Shown here one piece after another: positions 50,128 through 59,770 of a DNA stretch of 64,000 bases. Made by a program: the position numbers and the translations under genes. Location of the stretch: NCBI GenBank assembly GCA_903860975.1, contig CAIOSI010000017.1, forward strand, positions 1 to 64,000, given 5' to 3'. The notes under the pieces were generated by a model, which searched no databases, was not told the DNA's origin, and saw only the letters and a program-made list of their open reading frames with translations. The stretch is from an uncultured Alphaproteobacteria bacterium (GTDB taxonomy: Bacteria; Pseudomonadota; Alphaproteobacteria; Caulobacterales; Caulobacteraceae). Numbering within the stretch: the stretch's first letter is position 1; every line of letters starts with the position of its first letter.

Positions 50128-50816
50128 GCACCGGTTAGCGCAACACCGCATCGATCGGCGCAGTGATCCCGCAGGCCTTTATATCGGCCACGATCACAGT
50201 GCTGCGATGCGGATGGAGGGGTGGAAGGCCTTCTTCGCGAGTTGGCCTGACGCGCCTTGCAGACGCAGCGCGCGCGAGCCCTGGATCGGCTTGATGAAGA
50301 AGGCTGCGATCTGGGGCCAATGGCCGGTAGGTGAATGCGGGTCTGCGGCGGTGGAAAGAAAAAAGACGCCGCGCCGGCCTTGGCGGCGCGATAGCCAGGG
50401 GCTTCCAACCTGCTCCGCAGGCAAGCCGGCGCTCGCGCCACAATCGGCTCGTGATCAAGGTTCACCGCGCTGACAAGGAAGGTGCCACCGCCCTCAGCGC
50501 CGGCCGCAATGCGCTGGGGTTTTGTAAGACGAGCGGGCTGGGTCCGTGGTCAAGGTGCCGCACCGCTTTCGGCAGGTTGATGCGATCTATACGATCAAAG
50601 GCCGCTGAGATTTTCCACTGGCCGCGACAAAGAGATCCTCGGCGCCTTCAGTCAGACGCTTGACCAGATCGGCCTGATCGAGGGCCTTGCCTCCACCTGG
50701 ACCTGGACGCGAGTGGCGAGACAGAAGATGTGAGCCCAGGCGGCCAGGCATGACCGTTTGAGGATTTCAGTGGTGTACTCTCGCGCCAAGCGATCAGAGC
50801 GACTAAATCCCCGCTC
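50128..50816. other. Gap with decayed coding remnants
   Basis: About 690 bp with no intact gene. On the minus strand short protein-like pieces appear in shifting frames: QADLVKRLTEGAEDLFVAAS at about 50590-50690 (tautomerase-like helix at best), and AKKAFHPSIRIAA then TVIVADIKACGITAPI toward 50135. A GC hairpin with TTTTTT on the minus strand (about 50358-50390) could be a terminator. This looks like one or two genes in advanced decay; I cannot name them. Confidence 0.35.
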
Positions 50817-52607
50817 ATGAACGCTTCTTTCAAAACCGACGCCCTGCCGCAATGGAACCTCGGCGATCTCTACGCCCGACGCGATGACCCAAAGATCGAG
50901 GCCGATCTGGCCCAGGCCAAGGCTGACAATGACGCCTTGGTGGCGTTGAAGGGCCGGTTTGAGGCGTGTCGCCAGGATGCACAGCTTTTGGGCGAGCTAC
51001 TGGACAATGGCATCAAGCTTTATGAGGCGGCGACCAACCGCCTTTGGGGATTGGGCGCCTATGCCGGGCTCGCATCGTCCTGCGCGCGCAATGACCCGGC
51101 TTGGTCGAAGTTCGAAGGCGATTTGCGGACCCGTTCCTCACAAATCGCGGCGGAAAGCCTGTTCTTTACGTTGGAGATCAACGCGCTCGACGACAGCGAG
51201 ATCGAGGGCGCGTTTCGAGCGCACAAGCCAGCGGCGCAGTGGCGGCCGTGGGTCCGCCGGGTGCGCTTGTCCAGGCCCCATGAGCTTAGCCCTGATCTGG
51301 AGCGGATGCTGATCGACCGGGGGCCGGCGGTCGCCAACTGGAGTCGGTTGTCGGAAGAGACGCTGGCGGCGCTGACGGCCAAGGTCGGTAAGGAGACTCT
51401 GACGCTTTCTGAGGCGCTGAACCGGCTGTCCGATCCAGACGGAGCGCGGCGCAAACAGGCGGCTGCCGGGCTCGCCAAGGCCTTGGAAGAGCGGACGCCG
51501 ACCCTGGCGCTGTGCCTCAATACGCTCGCCTTCGAGAAACAGGTTGAGGACCGCTGGCGGAAATATCCCGACGCAGCCGCCTCGCGCCATATCGCCAACG
51601 AGGTACACGCCGACGCCGTCGCAGCTCTCGAGGCCGCCGTCGTTGAGGCCTACGAGCCGGTCAGCCACCGCTACTACCGGCTTAAGGCCAAGGCGATGGG
51701 CCGCGACGTCCTGGACCAATGGGACCGCAACGCCCCCCTGGATACCGCTCAGCCGCGAACCTACGGCTGGGACGAGGCCAAAGGCATGGTGCTGGAGAGT
51801 TTCGCGGCCTTGGCGCCCAAGTTCGCAGATACTGCTCAGACCTTCTTCACGAACCCTTGGATCGACGCCAAGCCGCGGCCCGGCAAGCAGTCGGGTGCCT
51901 ATTCGCACTCGGTTACGTCCAACCACCATCCCTACGTCTTCATGAATTATATGGGCGAGCGACGCGACGTGCTGACCTTGGCTCACGAGCTGGGCCATGC
52001 GGTGCATCAGACATTATGTGCGCCGCTGGGCACTCTTCTGGCCGATACGCCGCTGACGCTGGCGGAGACCGCCTCAATCTTTGGTGAGGGGCTGGTGTTC
52101 GAACGCCTGCTCTCCAACGCGACCCCAGAGGATCGCAAAGGCCTGCTGGCCGGCAAGATCGAAGACGGCATCAACACGGTGGTCCGCCAAATTGCCTTCC
52201 ACCGCTTCGAGACCCGATTCCATGCTGCGCGACGAGAAGGCGAGCTCTCGCCTGAGCAGATCGGGAGAATTTGGATGGAAGAGGCGGGCGCTAGTCTGGG
52301 TCCGGCAATCAAGCTCAACCGCGGTTACGAACATTACTGGGCCTACATCAGCCACTTCGTGCACGCGCCGTTCTACGTCTACGCCTATGCGTTTGGGGAC
52401 CTGCTGGTGCGCGGGCTGATGGAGAAGCGCCGCGAAGACCCGAAGGCGTTTGCGCCCCTTTATGAGGACCTTCTGGCGGCTGGTGGAACGCGAACCTACG
52501 TCGAGGCTCTGGCACCGTTCGGTTTAAACCCTCGGGAAAAGGCATTCTGGGCGGCGGGGATGAAACAGCTGGAGCGGCTGGTGGATGAATTTGAGGCGCT
52601 CGTTTAA
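50817..52607 (+). CDS. M3 family oligoendopeptidase F-type
   Basis: A 596-aa zinc peptidase of the PepF/M3B group. The zinc motif is HELGH at about residues 390-394 in LAHELGHAVHQT, with the third ligand Glu in AETASIFGEGLV. The substrate-binding segments SNHHPYVFMNYMG and the C-terminal GYEHYWAYISHFVHAPFYVYAYAFGDLL are typical. No signal peptide, so it acts on peptides in the cytoplasm. ATG 50817; single gene with gaps on both sides. Confidence 0.93.
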   Translation: MNASFKTDALPQWNLGDLYARRDDPKIEADLAQAKADNDALVALKGRFEACRQDAQLLGELLDNGIKLYEAATNRLWGLGAYAGLASSCARNDPAWSKFEGDLRTRSSQIAAESLFFTLEINALDDSEIEGAFRAHKPAAQWRPWVRRVRLSRPHELSPDLERMLIDRGPAVANWSRLSEETLAALTAKVGKETLTLSEALNRLSDPDGARRKQAAAGLAKALEERTPTLALCLNTLAFEKQVEDRWRKYPDAAASRHIANEVHADAVAALEAAVVEAYEPVSHRYYRLKAKAMGRDVLDQWDRNAPLDTAQPRTYGWDEAKGMVLESFAALAPKFADTAQTFFTNPWIDAKPRPGKQSGAYSHSVTSNHHPYVFMNYMGERRDVLTLAHELGHAVHQTLCAPLGTLLADTPLTLAETASIFGEGLVFERLLSNATPEDRKGLLAGKIEDGINTVVRQIAFHRFETRFHAARREGELSPEQIGRIWMEEAGASLGPAIKLNRGYEHYWAYISHFVHAPFYVYAYAFGDLLVRGLMEKRREDPKAFAPLYEDLLAAGGTRTYVEALAPFGLNPREKAFWAAGMKQLERLVDEFEALV

Positions 52608-52830
52608 GTTTTCACTCGGTTCGTGCCGCTCGCCGCGACTTGCCTAGCCTCCTTCAGACGTGTTCACGCCAATATTGACCGACAGAGTGGTGCGCTCACG
52701 GCCAGCATCCCTGTGATCAAACGATCTTGGCTGCGGCCTATTCGTTCAGCTCTTGTGCTTTGCTCTGTGGCCTTCCACCAGATCGCGTCCGAACGGAGGA
52801 CTGAGGAAGCCCATTACCCAAATTGAGCGC

Positions 52831-53061
52831 CTATTCCTTGGCAAGGAGATAGCGCACGCCGCGTGTGCTCAGCGCCATGACGACGGCTCCTGACGCCAGC
52901 CAACCCGCAAGGGGCATAGCCCAGTCGTCAATTGCAAAGCCCAGGGCGGTGACCAGGATGGCGGCGGCGAGGGCGAGGCCCAGCCAATGAATCGCGCGGC
53001 CGACGAAGCCGCTGGCTCCAACGTGGGAACTCAGGGCGCGAGGCCAGATGACGTTCGGCAT
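52831..53061 (-). CDS. 76-aa small membrane protein
   Basis: A 76-aa protein with two hydrophobic segments (residues about 26-43 and 48-66) separated by DDWAMP, and short charged ends. The region before the first helix is neutral to basic. I do not recognise the family. It stands alone between the M3 peptidase and the aldolase. The coding potential is plausible, though the start has a weak ribosome site. Confidence 0.5.
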   Translation of the reverse strand: MPNVIWPRALSSHVGASGFVGRAIHWLGLALAAAILVTALGFAIDDWAMPLAGWLASGAVVMALSTRGVRYLLAKE

Positions 53062-53215
53062 GGGTTGGCTCCTGCGATGCTGACCGAGTTGGCCAGACTC
53101 TGCTTTCGCAAGTCTCTGGCCGACCTCGAGCCTACAAGTTTCTCACGCGCAAGCTTTCCAAGGCATTGCCGCCGAATGAAGCAATTTTAAGCACGCTCCG
53201 CCCATTCCCTGATCT

Positions 53216-53986
53216 TTACCGATTCTCGATCCAAGAGCGCATGTCTGTGACTTCGCGTCCGCCGCTGCGCAGGTAACGGGTGTCGCTGCCGACGGTCACC
53301 AGGTCGAAACCGCGAGCAATCATCTTTTGAGAATAGACCACGCTGTTGGTGTGGACGGCGGCTCGCACGCCGGCCTTCTTGCAGGCCGACAGCACCTTGT
53401 CGAAGGCCGTCATCAGCAAAGGCGCGTCAGAGTCCTGTCCTGGCGGGCCGCCTAGGCCGAGCGACAGGTCTGAGGGGCCAATATAGACGCCATCGAGGCC
53501 CGGCGTCGCAACGATCGCCTCGACATTGGCCAGACCTTGGGCGGTCTCGATCATGGCGAAGGTCAGGATCTGGCTATTGGCTTTAGCGTGATAATCGGGT
53601 CCGCCGTAGACGATCGCCCGCGTCGGACCAGAGCTGCGGAAGCCCTCTGGAGGATAATGGCAGGCCTGGACGAAGGCCGCGCACTCGGCAGCGTTATTAA
53701 TCATCGGGCAGATAACGCCGTAGGCCCCGGAATCGAGCGCCCGCATGATCTCGCCGGGCTGGTTCCACGAGACGCGGACGAGAGGAACGGTTGGCGTCGT
53801 CGAGATCGCCTGCAGCATGGCCAGCATCTCGGAATAGCCGATCATCCCATGTTGGGTGTCGATGGTCACCGTATCCCAGCCCATGGCCGCCATCAGTTCG
53901 GCGGAAAAAGCACCGGGCATCGAACACCAGCCGCCGATCGCGGGTTTCCCTGCCGCCCAGATTTCCCGAAGTCGGTTGGCGCGCAT
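53216..53986 (-). CDS. HpcH/HpaI aldolase family protein
   Basis: A 256-aa class II aldolase of the HpcH/HpaI (2,4-dihydroxyhept-2-ene-1,7-dioate aldolase) family. Motifs are GGWCSMPGAFSAELMAAMGWD, TIDTQHGMIGY, VRVSWNQPGEIMRALDSGAYGVICPM, MIETAQGLANVEAI (metal-ligand Glu) and GVYIGPSDLSLGLG. It would cleave 2-keto-3-deoxy acids to pyruvate and an aldehyde. ATG 53986 follows a GGAGAG site. No catabolic cluster surrounds it. Confidence 0.9.
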   Translation of the reverse strand: MRANRLREIWAAGKPAIGGWCSMPGAFSAELMAAMGWDTVTIDTQHGMIGYSEMLAMLQAISTTPTVPLVRVSWNQPGEIMRALDSGAYGVICPMINNAAECAAFVQACHYPPEGFRSSGPTRAIVYGGPDYHAKANSQILTFAMIETAQGLANVEAIVATPGLDGVYIGPSDLSLGLGGPPGQDSDAPLLMTAFDKVLSACKKAGVRAAVHTNSVVYSQKMIARGFDLVTVGSDTRYLRSGGREVTDMRSWIENR

Positions 53987-54074
53987 GTCGTGTCTCTCCA
54001 AATACCAGCCTATGCTGCCGATCTTCCCGTCGTCATGCTAGTCCCGCTTGGCGTTGATTTGGGGGAGGCGTTTC

Positions 54075-56879
54075 ATGGTCCGCAGGGGTTTCTCGATAGC
54101 AGCGTTCGCCGCGGCAGTCGCGACGACGATGTTCGGCGCGCCCGGCGTGGTGTCAGCTCAACAAGTTATGGATCCAACCTTCGCTGAACATCAGAAAACC
54201 TGGACCACCAAGCCTGAGTTTTCCAGTCCTTTGGTCGACCATCTGCCGGCCTCCAAAGATGTACCCTCCCCGCGCGACGTGCTGGGCCATGATGTCGGCG
54301 CTCCGCGCGTGCTCGATCACTACAGCGACTTGCTCAAGTACTACCGCGCGCTGGCCGCCAAGTCGGACCGGGTGAAAATCATCGAGACCGGCAAGACCGA
54401 AGAAGGTCGGCCTACGATCATCGTGCTGATTTCCTCTACCGAGAACATCAAGAACGTCGAGGCCAACCGGGCGAACCTCAACAAACTTAGCGATCCGCGT
54501 GGACTCTCAGACGCCCAGGCGCATGAAATTATCAGCAAAACCAAGCCGATGTATGTGGTGCTGGGCGGCCTCCATTCTGCTGAGACCGGTCCACCTGAGA
54601 TGCTCCTGGAGCTGGCCTACCGCCTGGTGGTCGAAGACAGCCCGCTGTTGAACCAGATTCGCCAGAACGTCATCGTGGGCATCAATCCAGCCAGCGATCC
54701 GGACGGCCGTGATCGCTATACGGACTGGTATTACCGCAACAAGATCGACGACACCGACGACCTGAACTCGGTTCCCGGCTCACCCTATTGGGGCAAATAC
54801 ATCTTCCATGACAACAACCGAGACATCAACTATACCGGGTATAGCGCACGGAATTTGTTGGATTTTTATCTAAAATGGCGCCCGCCGGTCATGCATGACC
54901 TGCATGAGTCCGTTCCCTTCCTCTATACCTTCTCCGGCCAGGCTCCGCAGAACCCCAGCCTCGATCCGATCCTGTTTGGAGAAATGCCCTGGATCGCCAA
55001 CTTCGAGATGGCGCAGCTGACCAAGTACGGCATGCCGGGGGTCTGGACGCATGGCTATGTGGACGAGTGGTCACCTGGTTACGTGGGCTTTATGTCCACC
55101 AACCACAACGGTCTGTTCAAGATGTACGAGACTTTCGGAAACGGCGGCGCAACGACAGAGTTGCGCCACGTAAAGCCCGTCCGCGGACCCGGAGAAGGCG
55201 AGGGAGGTCAGGACCAGACGACCCGTGACTGGTTTCGGCCGAACCCGCCCTACAAAACCGTCGACTGGTCGATGCGAAACAATACCAATTTCATGGAAAC
55301 CGGCGTTCTTACGGCGCTCCAAGCGGTGTCGCAGAACCCCGAGATCATCGTCGAGAATTTCTACAAGAAGAGCCGTAATGGTATCGAGGCTGGCCGCAAG
55401 GATGCGCCCTATTCCTTCATCATTCCCGGCGATCAGGCCGACATGACGCGCGCGGCCCTCGTGATTAATCTGCTGAGGATGCAGGGGATCGAGGTCGGCC
55501 AGACGGCCGCAGCGATGACCGTAAAGGAAGGGATGTTTCCGGCAGGCTCCTACATCGTCAAACGTGACCAGCCCTACGGCCGACTGGCGAAGATCCTGCT
55601 GGAGAAGCAGGTCTTCCCAGACAGCAAGCTGCGCACCTACGACGACTCAGCTTGGACGATGGGCATGATGGCCCACGTGAAGGTGGTTCCAAGCGCGGAT
55701 CTGAAGGCTCTTGACGTCGCGGTGAGCCCGGTTGAGCAGGTGACGCTGCAAGGCACGATCGCAAGCGCCGCGGCACCCGCCTACGCCGTTCTGGACCAGG
55801 GCTCGATCAATCTGGCCCCCTTGCGTTACCGGCTGAAGGGCATGCCAATCCAGATTGCTGAGCAGGCTTTTCGCGTTGGCGGAAAGCAAATTCCGGCAGG
55901 ATCATTCATCATCGAGGGCAAGTTCTATCCACAGCTGAAGGATGCGGTGGTTGACTTAGGACTGACCGCGGTGGCGCTTTCTGAAAAACCGACTGTGGCA
56001 ACGCACGAGGCGGCTATGCCGCGCCTGGCCGTCTTTTCGACCTGGGGTTCAACCCAGAACGTAGGCTGGGTGCGCTATGCCTTCGATCAATATGAAACAC
56101 CCTATGATCTGATCTTCAAGGACGAGGTCAAAAAGGGCGGCCTGCGCGCCAGGTACGATGTGATTGTCGTCCCAAGCCAGGGTCGCTCGGCAAAGAACAT
56201 CGTCTTCGACATCCCGATGAACGGCAAGCCTTTGCCCTACACCAAGACGGCCGAGAGCCCGAACCTGGGCGCTTATGGATCCTCACCAGATATTCGAGGC
56301 GGCATGGGCTTGTCGGGTCTGGAGGAACTGCGAAAATTCGTCAACGAGGGTGGCGTCCTGATCACATTGGGAGATTCAAGCGCTCTACCGGCCGAGTTCG
56401 GACTCGCGCCGGACGTTGAGGCTTCTCGCCCATCCAAGGCGTTCTATGCGCCCGGACCGATTGTTACGGCCAAGGTCCTAAAGCCTGCGAACCCGATCTT
56501 CTATGGCTACACTGAGCCGACCGTTTCGGTGCGTTGGGCAACGACGGCGATGCTCGCCATGCCGATCCGTCAGCAGAACAACGTGCTCATGTCCTTTCCG
56601 GGCGGCGATAAGTCAGTACTGAGCGGACTGATGGTGGGCGCCTCGGAGGTCAAGGACCGGCCGGCGATCGTTGATCTGCCGGTCGGCCAGGGGCAGATCC
56701 TGATGTTCATGACCAATCCGATCTACCGTTGGCAGAACTTCGGCGAGTACCGGATGCTCTATAATGCGCTGTTCAGCTACAAGGACCTGCGCAAGGGTCT
56801 AGGCGGGCCGCCGAGCCTTGCGCCAGACGAGCCGGAAAAGCCTGCGAGCGAGGATGAAGATCGTAAGCCCACGAACTAG
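54075..56879 (+). CDS. Exported M14 family zinc carboxypeptidase
   Basis: A 934-aa exported M14 metallopeptidase. After a signal peptide (cleavage near VVSAQQ) the M14 domain has the HxxE zinc motif in LGGLHSAETGPPEMLLELAY, the substrate Arg/Asn region INPASDPDGRDRYTDWYYRN, and a third-ligand His in VMHDLHESVPF. A long C-terminal half of about 550 residues, with a region resembling GATase-like folds (VRYAFDQYETPYDLIFKD to GVLITLGDSSALPAEFG), is usual for this large subfamily. ATG 54075 follows GGGGGAGG. It probably degrades peptides outside the inner membrane. Confidence 0.88.
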   Translation: MVRRGFSIAAFAAAVATTMFGAPGVVSAQQVMDPTFAEHQKTWTTKPEFSSPLVDHLPASKDVPSPRDVLGHDVGAPRVLDHYSDLLKYYRALAAKSDRVKIIETGKTEEGRPTIIVLISSTENIKNVEANRANLNKLSDPRGLSDAQAHEIISKTKPMYVVLGGLHSAETGPPEMLLELAYRLVVEDSPLLNQIRQNVIVGINPASDPDGRDRYTDWYYRNKIDDTDDLNSVPGSPYWGKYIFHDNNRDINYTGYSARNLLDFYLKWRPPVMHDLHESVPFLYTFSGQAPQNPSLDPILFGEMPWIANFEMAQLTKYGMPGVWTHGYVDEWSPGYVGFMSTNHNGLFKMYETFGNGGATTELRHVKPVRGPGEGEGGQDQTTRDWFRPNPPYKTVDWSMRNNTNFMETGVLTALQAVSQNPEIIVENFYKKSRNGIEAGRKDAPYSFIIPGDQADMTRAALVINLLRMQGIEVGQTAAAMTVKEGMFPAGSYIVKRDQPYGRLAKILLEKQVFPDSKLRTYDDSAWTMGMMAHVKVVPSADLKALDVAVSPVEQVTLQGTIASAAAPAYAVLDQGSINLAPLRYRLKGMPIQIAEQAFRVGGKQIPAGSFIIEGKFYPQLKDAVVDLGLTAVALSEKPTVATHEAAMPRLAVFSTWGSTQNVGWVRYAFDQYETPYDLIFKDEVKKGGLRARYDVIVVPSQGRSAKNIVFDIPMNGKPLPYTKTAESPNLGAYGSSPDIRGGMGLSGLEELRKFVNEGGVLITLGDSSALPAEFGLAPDVEASRPSKAFYAPGPIVTAKVLKPANPIFYGYTEPTVSVRWATTAMLAMPIRQQNNVLMSFPGGDKSVLSGLMVGASEVKDRPAIVDLPVGQGQILMFMTNPIYRWQNFGEYRMLYNALFSYKDLRKGLGGPPSLAPDEPEKPASEDEDRKPTN

Positions 56880-56890
56880 GAGGTCGGCAT

Positions 56891-57316
56891 CTGAAGGCTG
56901 CTATTCTCAGCGCCCTCGCCGATGCCGTCCTGATTTCGGGTGCGGCGCAGCCGACGCCGGATCCCGCTGCGCGGGTGTCTATTCCGTCCGGCAAGATCCC
57001 TTGGCAGGGTGATTAGGGGTTCGGTTCTCAGAGCTATGTACGTTGGGGTGACCCTGCCAAGCCGGGCCCCTATGCGAATTGGGTGAGGTGGCCGCCGCAC
57101 CACATGAGCCGGCCGCATACCCATCCCAACGACCGCCAGATTCTGGTGGTCAGCGGCACCTGGTGGGGGGGTACGGGAAAGACCTATTCGCTGGAAACCA
57201 CGACGCCTTCGCCAGCCAGAACGAGGGTCACGCATTTCGCCAAGCCGTTCGACTATGACGGGGCCAAGGGTGAACCCTTGATCCTTGGACGTATTGGCGA
57301 CGGGCCACAGTCGTAA
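56891..57316 (+). pseudogene. Cupin-domain protein interrupted by an amber codon
   Basis: Behind an AGGAGG site at 56879-56884 a frame reads LKAAILSALADAVLISGAAQ, a signal-like start where the first codon is CTG rather than ATG. It continues to SIPSGKIPWQGD, then meets TAG at 57014-57016. The same frame resumes GFGSQSYVRWGDPAKPG and a clear cupin core, MSRPHTHPNDRQILVVSGTW, ending VTHFAKPFDYDGAKG and GRIGDGPQS. Length and motifs match small exported cupins. Without the amber and with an ATG it would be whole, so it is a recent pseudogene or a base-level sequence error. Confidence 0.7.
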
Positions 57317-57661
57317 GCGCGCTTTCGCAGACTGAGCGCGCCCAGGCGGGCCAAGCTGATTTGTCTGATGGCGAGGCCAGGGATCTGGAAGCGCTTTGTC
57401 AGAACGTCTGCGCCGTCCATTGCACCCATTGCGTTTTGACCCAGGCCATGGCGGTCGAGCTATCCTTGGGGCTGGGGTCGGAACGAGGTCACCCTTTCGT
57501 CAAATCAGCGCTGAATCAGCTGCGGTCCGCCTGACTCAAAAAGGGTCCGCGCATTGTCTTCATGAGATTTTTTTCCTCATCGCCATCTCCGAAGTCTTTA
57601 TTTTGTATATTTATTATAAAATAATATAGGTATAAATTGGAAAAAACATGGACTCATTCAG
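57317..57661. other. Gap with possible Cys-rich small frame and AT-rich promoter region
   Basis: A plus-strand frame from TTG 57361 to TGA 57534 (57 codons) has strongly GC-rich third positions and reads LEALCQNVCAVHCTHCVLTQ, with a CxxxCxxxCxxC pattern, then GSERGHPFVKSALNQLRSA. It lacks a clear ribosome site and I do not recognise it, so it may be the tail of a lost gene. The stretch 57590-57655 is extremely AT-rich for this genome and probably carries the promoter or operator of the TetR gene. Confidence 0.35.
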
Positions 57662-58273
57662 ATGGATTCAAAAAGCGCCCGGCGGCGACCAAAGGGTGAC
57701 AAACGTGAGCGCACGCGCACGGCCCTTCTCGCGGCGGCCCGCGACGTGACCCGCGAAAAAGGGTTCGACAACACAACTCTGCAGGATGTGGCGCAGCGCG
57801 CAGGCATGACGACCGGCGCGATCTACGGAAACTTCAAGAACCGGGACGACCTCTTCCTGGCCTTGGCTGAGCGCCAATGGTTGGCCGTCCGCCCGCGCTT
57901 CTTACCCGGCTCCAGTTTCGCAGAGAAAATGCATGCCCTGGCCGACGCCGTTTTAGCCTCACTGCCCGCGCGGCAAGATGCGGCGCAAGGCGCATTGCGG
58001 TTTCGGGCTTATGCGATGGGTCACGAAGAGGTGCGTATCCCGTTCCGCGACGCCATGGGCTCTGGGTACGACGCTGGTGCGGCGTTCTTTCGCTCGTCGG
58101 TGGATCCTGCTGATCTGCCCATGCGGCCGGAGATTCTGGTACGCGTCATCAACGCGATGATCGAGGGGCTAACGTTTCAGAGATTCCTGACGCCCGAACT
58201 CATGGACGACGAGGTCTTCTATCAGGCCTTTGCGGCCTTGGCGGGAGGGCAGCATCAAGCCAAGGGTCGCTAG
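57662..58273 (+). CDS. TetR family transcriptional regulator
   Basis: A 203-aa TetR/AcrR regulator. The basic N-terminus leads into a helix-turn-helix at residues 16-60 with TALLAAARDVTREKGFDNTTL and VAQRAGMTTGAIYGNFKNRDDL. The C-terminal ligand domain is divergent, so the inducer is unknown. It is followed after 60 bp by a small exported protein and then a convergent flavin reductase; either may be in its regulon. Confidence 0.92.
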   Translation: MDSKSARRRPKGDKRERTRTALLAAARDVTREKGFDNTTLQDVAQRAGMTTGAIYGNFKNRDDLFLALAERQWLAVRPRFLPGSSFAEKMHALADAVLASLPARQDAAQGALRFRAYAMGHEEVRIPFRDAMGSGYDAGAAFFRSSVDPADLPMRPEILVRVINAMIEGLTFQRFLTPELMDDEVFYQAFAALAGGQHQAKGR

Positions 58274-58333
58274 CGTAGGTTGGGTCTAGCGGCTATCGAT
58301 GGTGTCAAACGGCCCACGGCAGGGGAGGCGGAA

Positions 58334-58810
58334 ATGAATTTCAAACTTGCAGGGTTGGCCGTCGTGGCCAGTTTCGCTGTGGCCGGCAGCGCAAAGGCAG
58401 ACCCGGAAGTCATGTTAAAATGCGATGGCGTCGGCCCCGGTCAGCACTTTACCAACTCAGGCGGCTGGCAGACCTATCCAAATCCCGACCGCAGCGTCAC
58501 GATCACGCGCGATAAGGGCAAGTTCATGGTCGAGGTCGTAGGCGAGGCGCCCTATGCCTCACACCTCGTCTTCGCGACCCCGATGCAGAAGACTGAAAAG
58601 TTCAAGGTCGTGGGCCAGGACGGTGTGGAAACCTTCTACCTCGTCACCGGTGCCAACTCCGGCAAGACCGAACTCAAGCATCAAATCTTTGGCGGCAGAG
58701 ATGGCAGCCATCAATTCAACATCCGAGTCCACACCTTAGATCACTGCACCATCGTTTCGACCGATGTCGTGGTCGGGAAAGAAGCCGCCGTCTCGACGTC
58801 GAAGCCCTAG
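58334..58810 (+). CDS. Exported protein of unknown function
   Basis: A 158-aa exported protein. A signal peptide (MNFKLAGLAVVASFAVAGSAKA) precedes a beta-rich domain with MLKCDGVGPGQHF, PDRSVTITRDKGKFMVEVVG, KFKVVGQDGVETFYLVTG and LDHCTIVSTDVVV. Two cysteines could form a disulphide. I do not recognise the family. ATG 58334 follows GGGAGGCGG. It lies just behind the TetR gene in the same direction. Confidence 0.65.
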   Translation: MNFKLAGLAVVASFAVAGSAKADPEVMLKCDGVGPGQHFTNSGGWQTYPNPDRSVTITRDKGKFMVEVVGEAPYASHLVFATPMQKTEKFKVVGQDGVETFYLVTGANSGKTELKHQIFGGRDGSHQFNIRVHTLDHCTIVSTDVVVGKEAAVSTSKP

Positions 58811-58829
58811 GCGCGATTTCTCCGCGCCG

Positions 58830-59462
58830 CTAGACCGGCCAACCCGGCCTTTGCATCTCGAACATCGCATCGGGCCGGACTTCGACATAGTCGCCCATGC
58901 GTCCCACCCGAAGGATCGGATGAGGCGCGGCCGTTTGATAGACGCCGTTTTGGATGAGGGCCTTGTCGATGTGCACACAGACGACCTCGCCGAACACCAT
59001 CCAAGCGTCGGTCAGCGTGCCGTCCGCACCTGTAAGCTGGAGGCACTGGCTGAGCCGGCATTCGAAGTTGACCGGACTTTCCAGAACCCGCGGCGCAGAA
59101 ACCACATCTCCGAGGACGGCGGTCAGGCCAGCGACCACAAACTCATCCACATCAGCCGGCGCTGGGGCCGCCGTCAGGTTCATCGGTTCTGCCAAGGCCT
59201 TGGTAGCCAGGTTCCAGCAGAACTCGCCAGTCTCAAGGATGTTGGTGACGCTATCTTTGCGACCCAGGCTGGAAAAACCGATTAGCGGTGGATGATAGTT
59301 GAAGGCGTTGAAGAAGCTGTACGGTGCCAGGTTCGCAAGTCCCCCCGCATTGCGCGAAGATATCCAACCGATAGGCCGGGGCCCCACGATCGCGTTGAAG
59401 GGATCATGGCGCAGTCCGTGGCCAGCTTCTGGTCTGTAGGTGTGGGCTGTCTGGTCTGCCAC
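58830..59462 (-). CDS. Flavin reductase family protein
   Basis: A 210-aa FMN-binding split-barrel protein of the flavin reductase family. The FMN-binding start HDPFNAIVGPRPIGWISSRN, then NLAPYSFFNAFNYHPPLIGFSS and TGEFCWNLAT, are diagnostic; FECRLSQCLQL lies in the dimer interface. It may reduce flavin for a monooxygenase or act alone. Convergent with the exported protein. A GGGGCG/CGCCCC hairpin (59484-59498) lies just upstream of its start. Confidence 0.9.
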   Translation of the reverse strand: MADQTAHTYRPEAGHGLRHDPFNAIVGPRPIGWISSRNAGGLANLAPYSFFNAFNYHPPLIGFSSLGRKDSVTNILETGEFCWNLATKALAEPMNLTAAPAPADVDEFVVAGLTAVLGDVVSAPRVLESPVNFECRLSQCLQLTGADGTLTDAWMVFGEVVCVHIDKALIQNGVYQTAAPHPILRVGRMGDYVEVRPDAMFEMQRPGWPV

Positions 59463-59770
59463 GGGAGCGCCTCAAATCGTGATGGGGCGTTGCGCCCCTC
59501 AATTCTGTCCCTACCGCCGCGTAAACGATTCCAAAAGCTTCAAGGCGGGGTCGCTAGGGCCCGCCTTCGAGGCGATTTTGACAGCCACCCGGGCCGCTGC
59601 GCTGCCAAGCCTCAGGCGCTTCAAGATACCCACCGCCCCTGATGTTCAAAGATCGCGGCGGACCCCAGCGATGGGATGAACCGCTTGCCATTCTTCAAAC
59701 GCTTGTTAGTCACCAGACCCCATATTGCCAGCCTTTCCCAAATTGCTGAGCACAAGAATTCGAGGACCCG
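59463..59770. other. Intergenic region between divergent flavin reductase and hydrolase
   Basis: About 310 bp without a supportable gene. It holds a tight GGGGCG-TTG-CGCCCC hairpin at 59484-59498 directly upstream of the flavin reductase start, which could be an operator or leader structure, and promoter sequence for both divergent genes. Open frames here have no family resemblance. Confidence 0.4.

Noticed and set aside
50135..50190. CGITAPI segment as the start of an extensin-like domain
   Set aside because: The resemblance is only a few residues and the frame stops at once, so I left it as an unnamed remnant.
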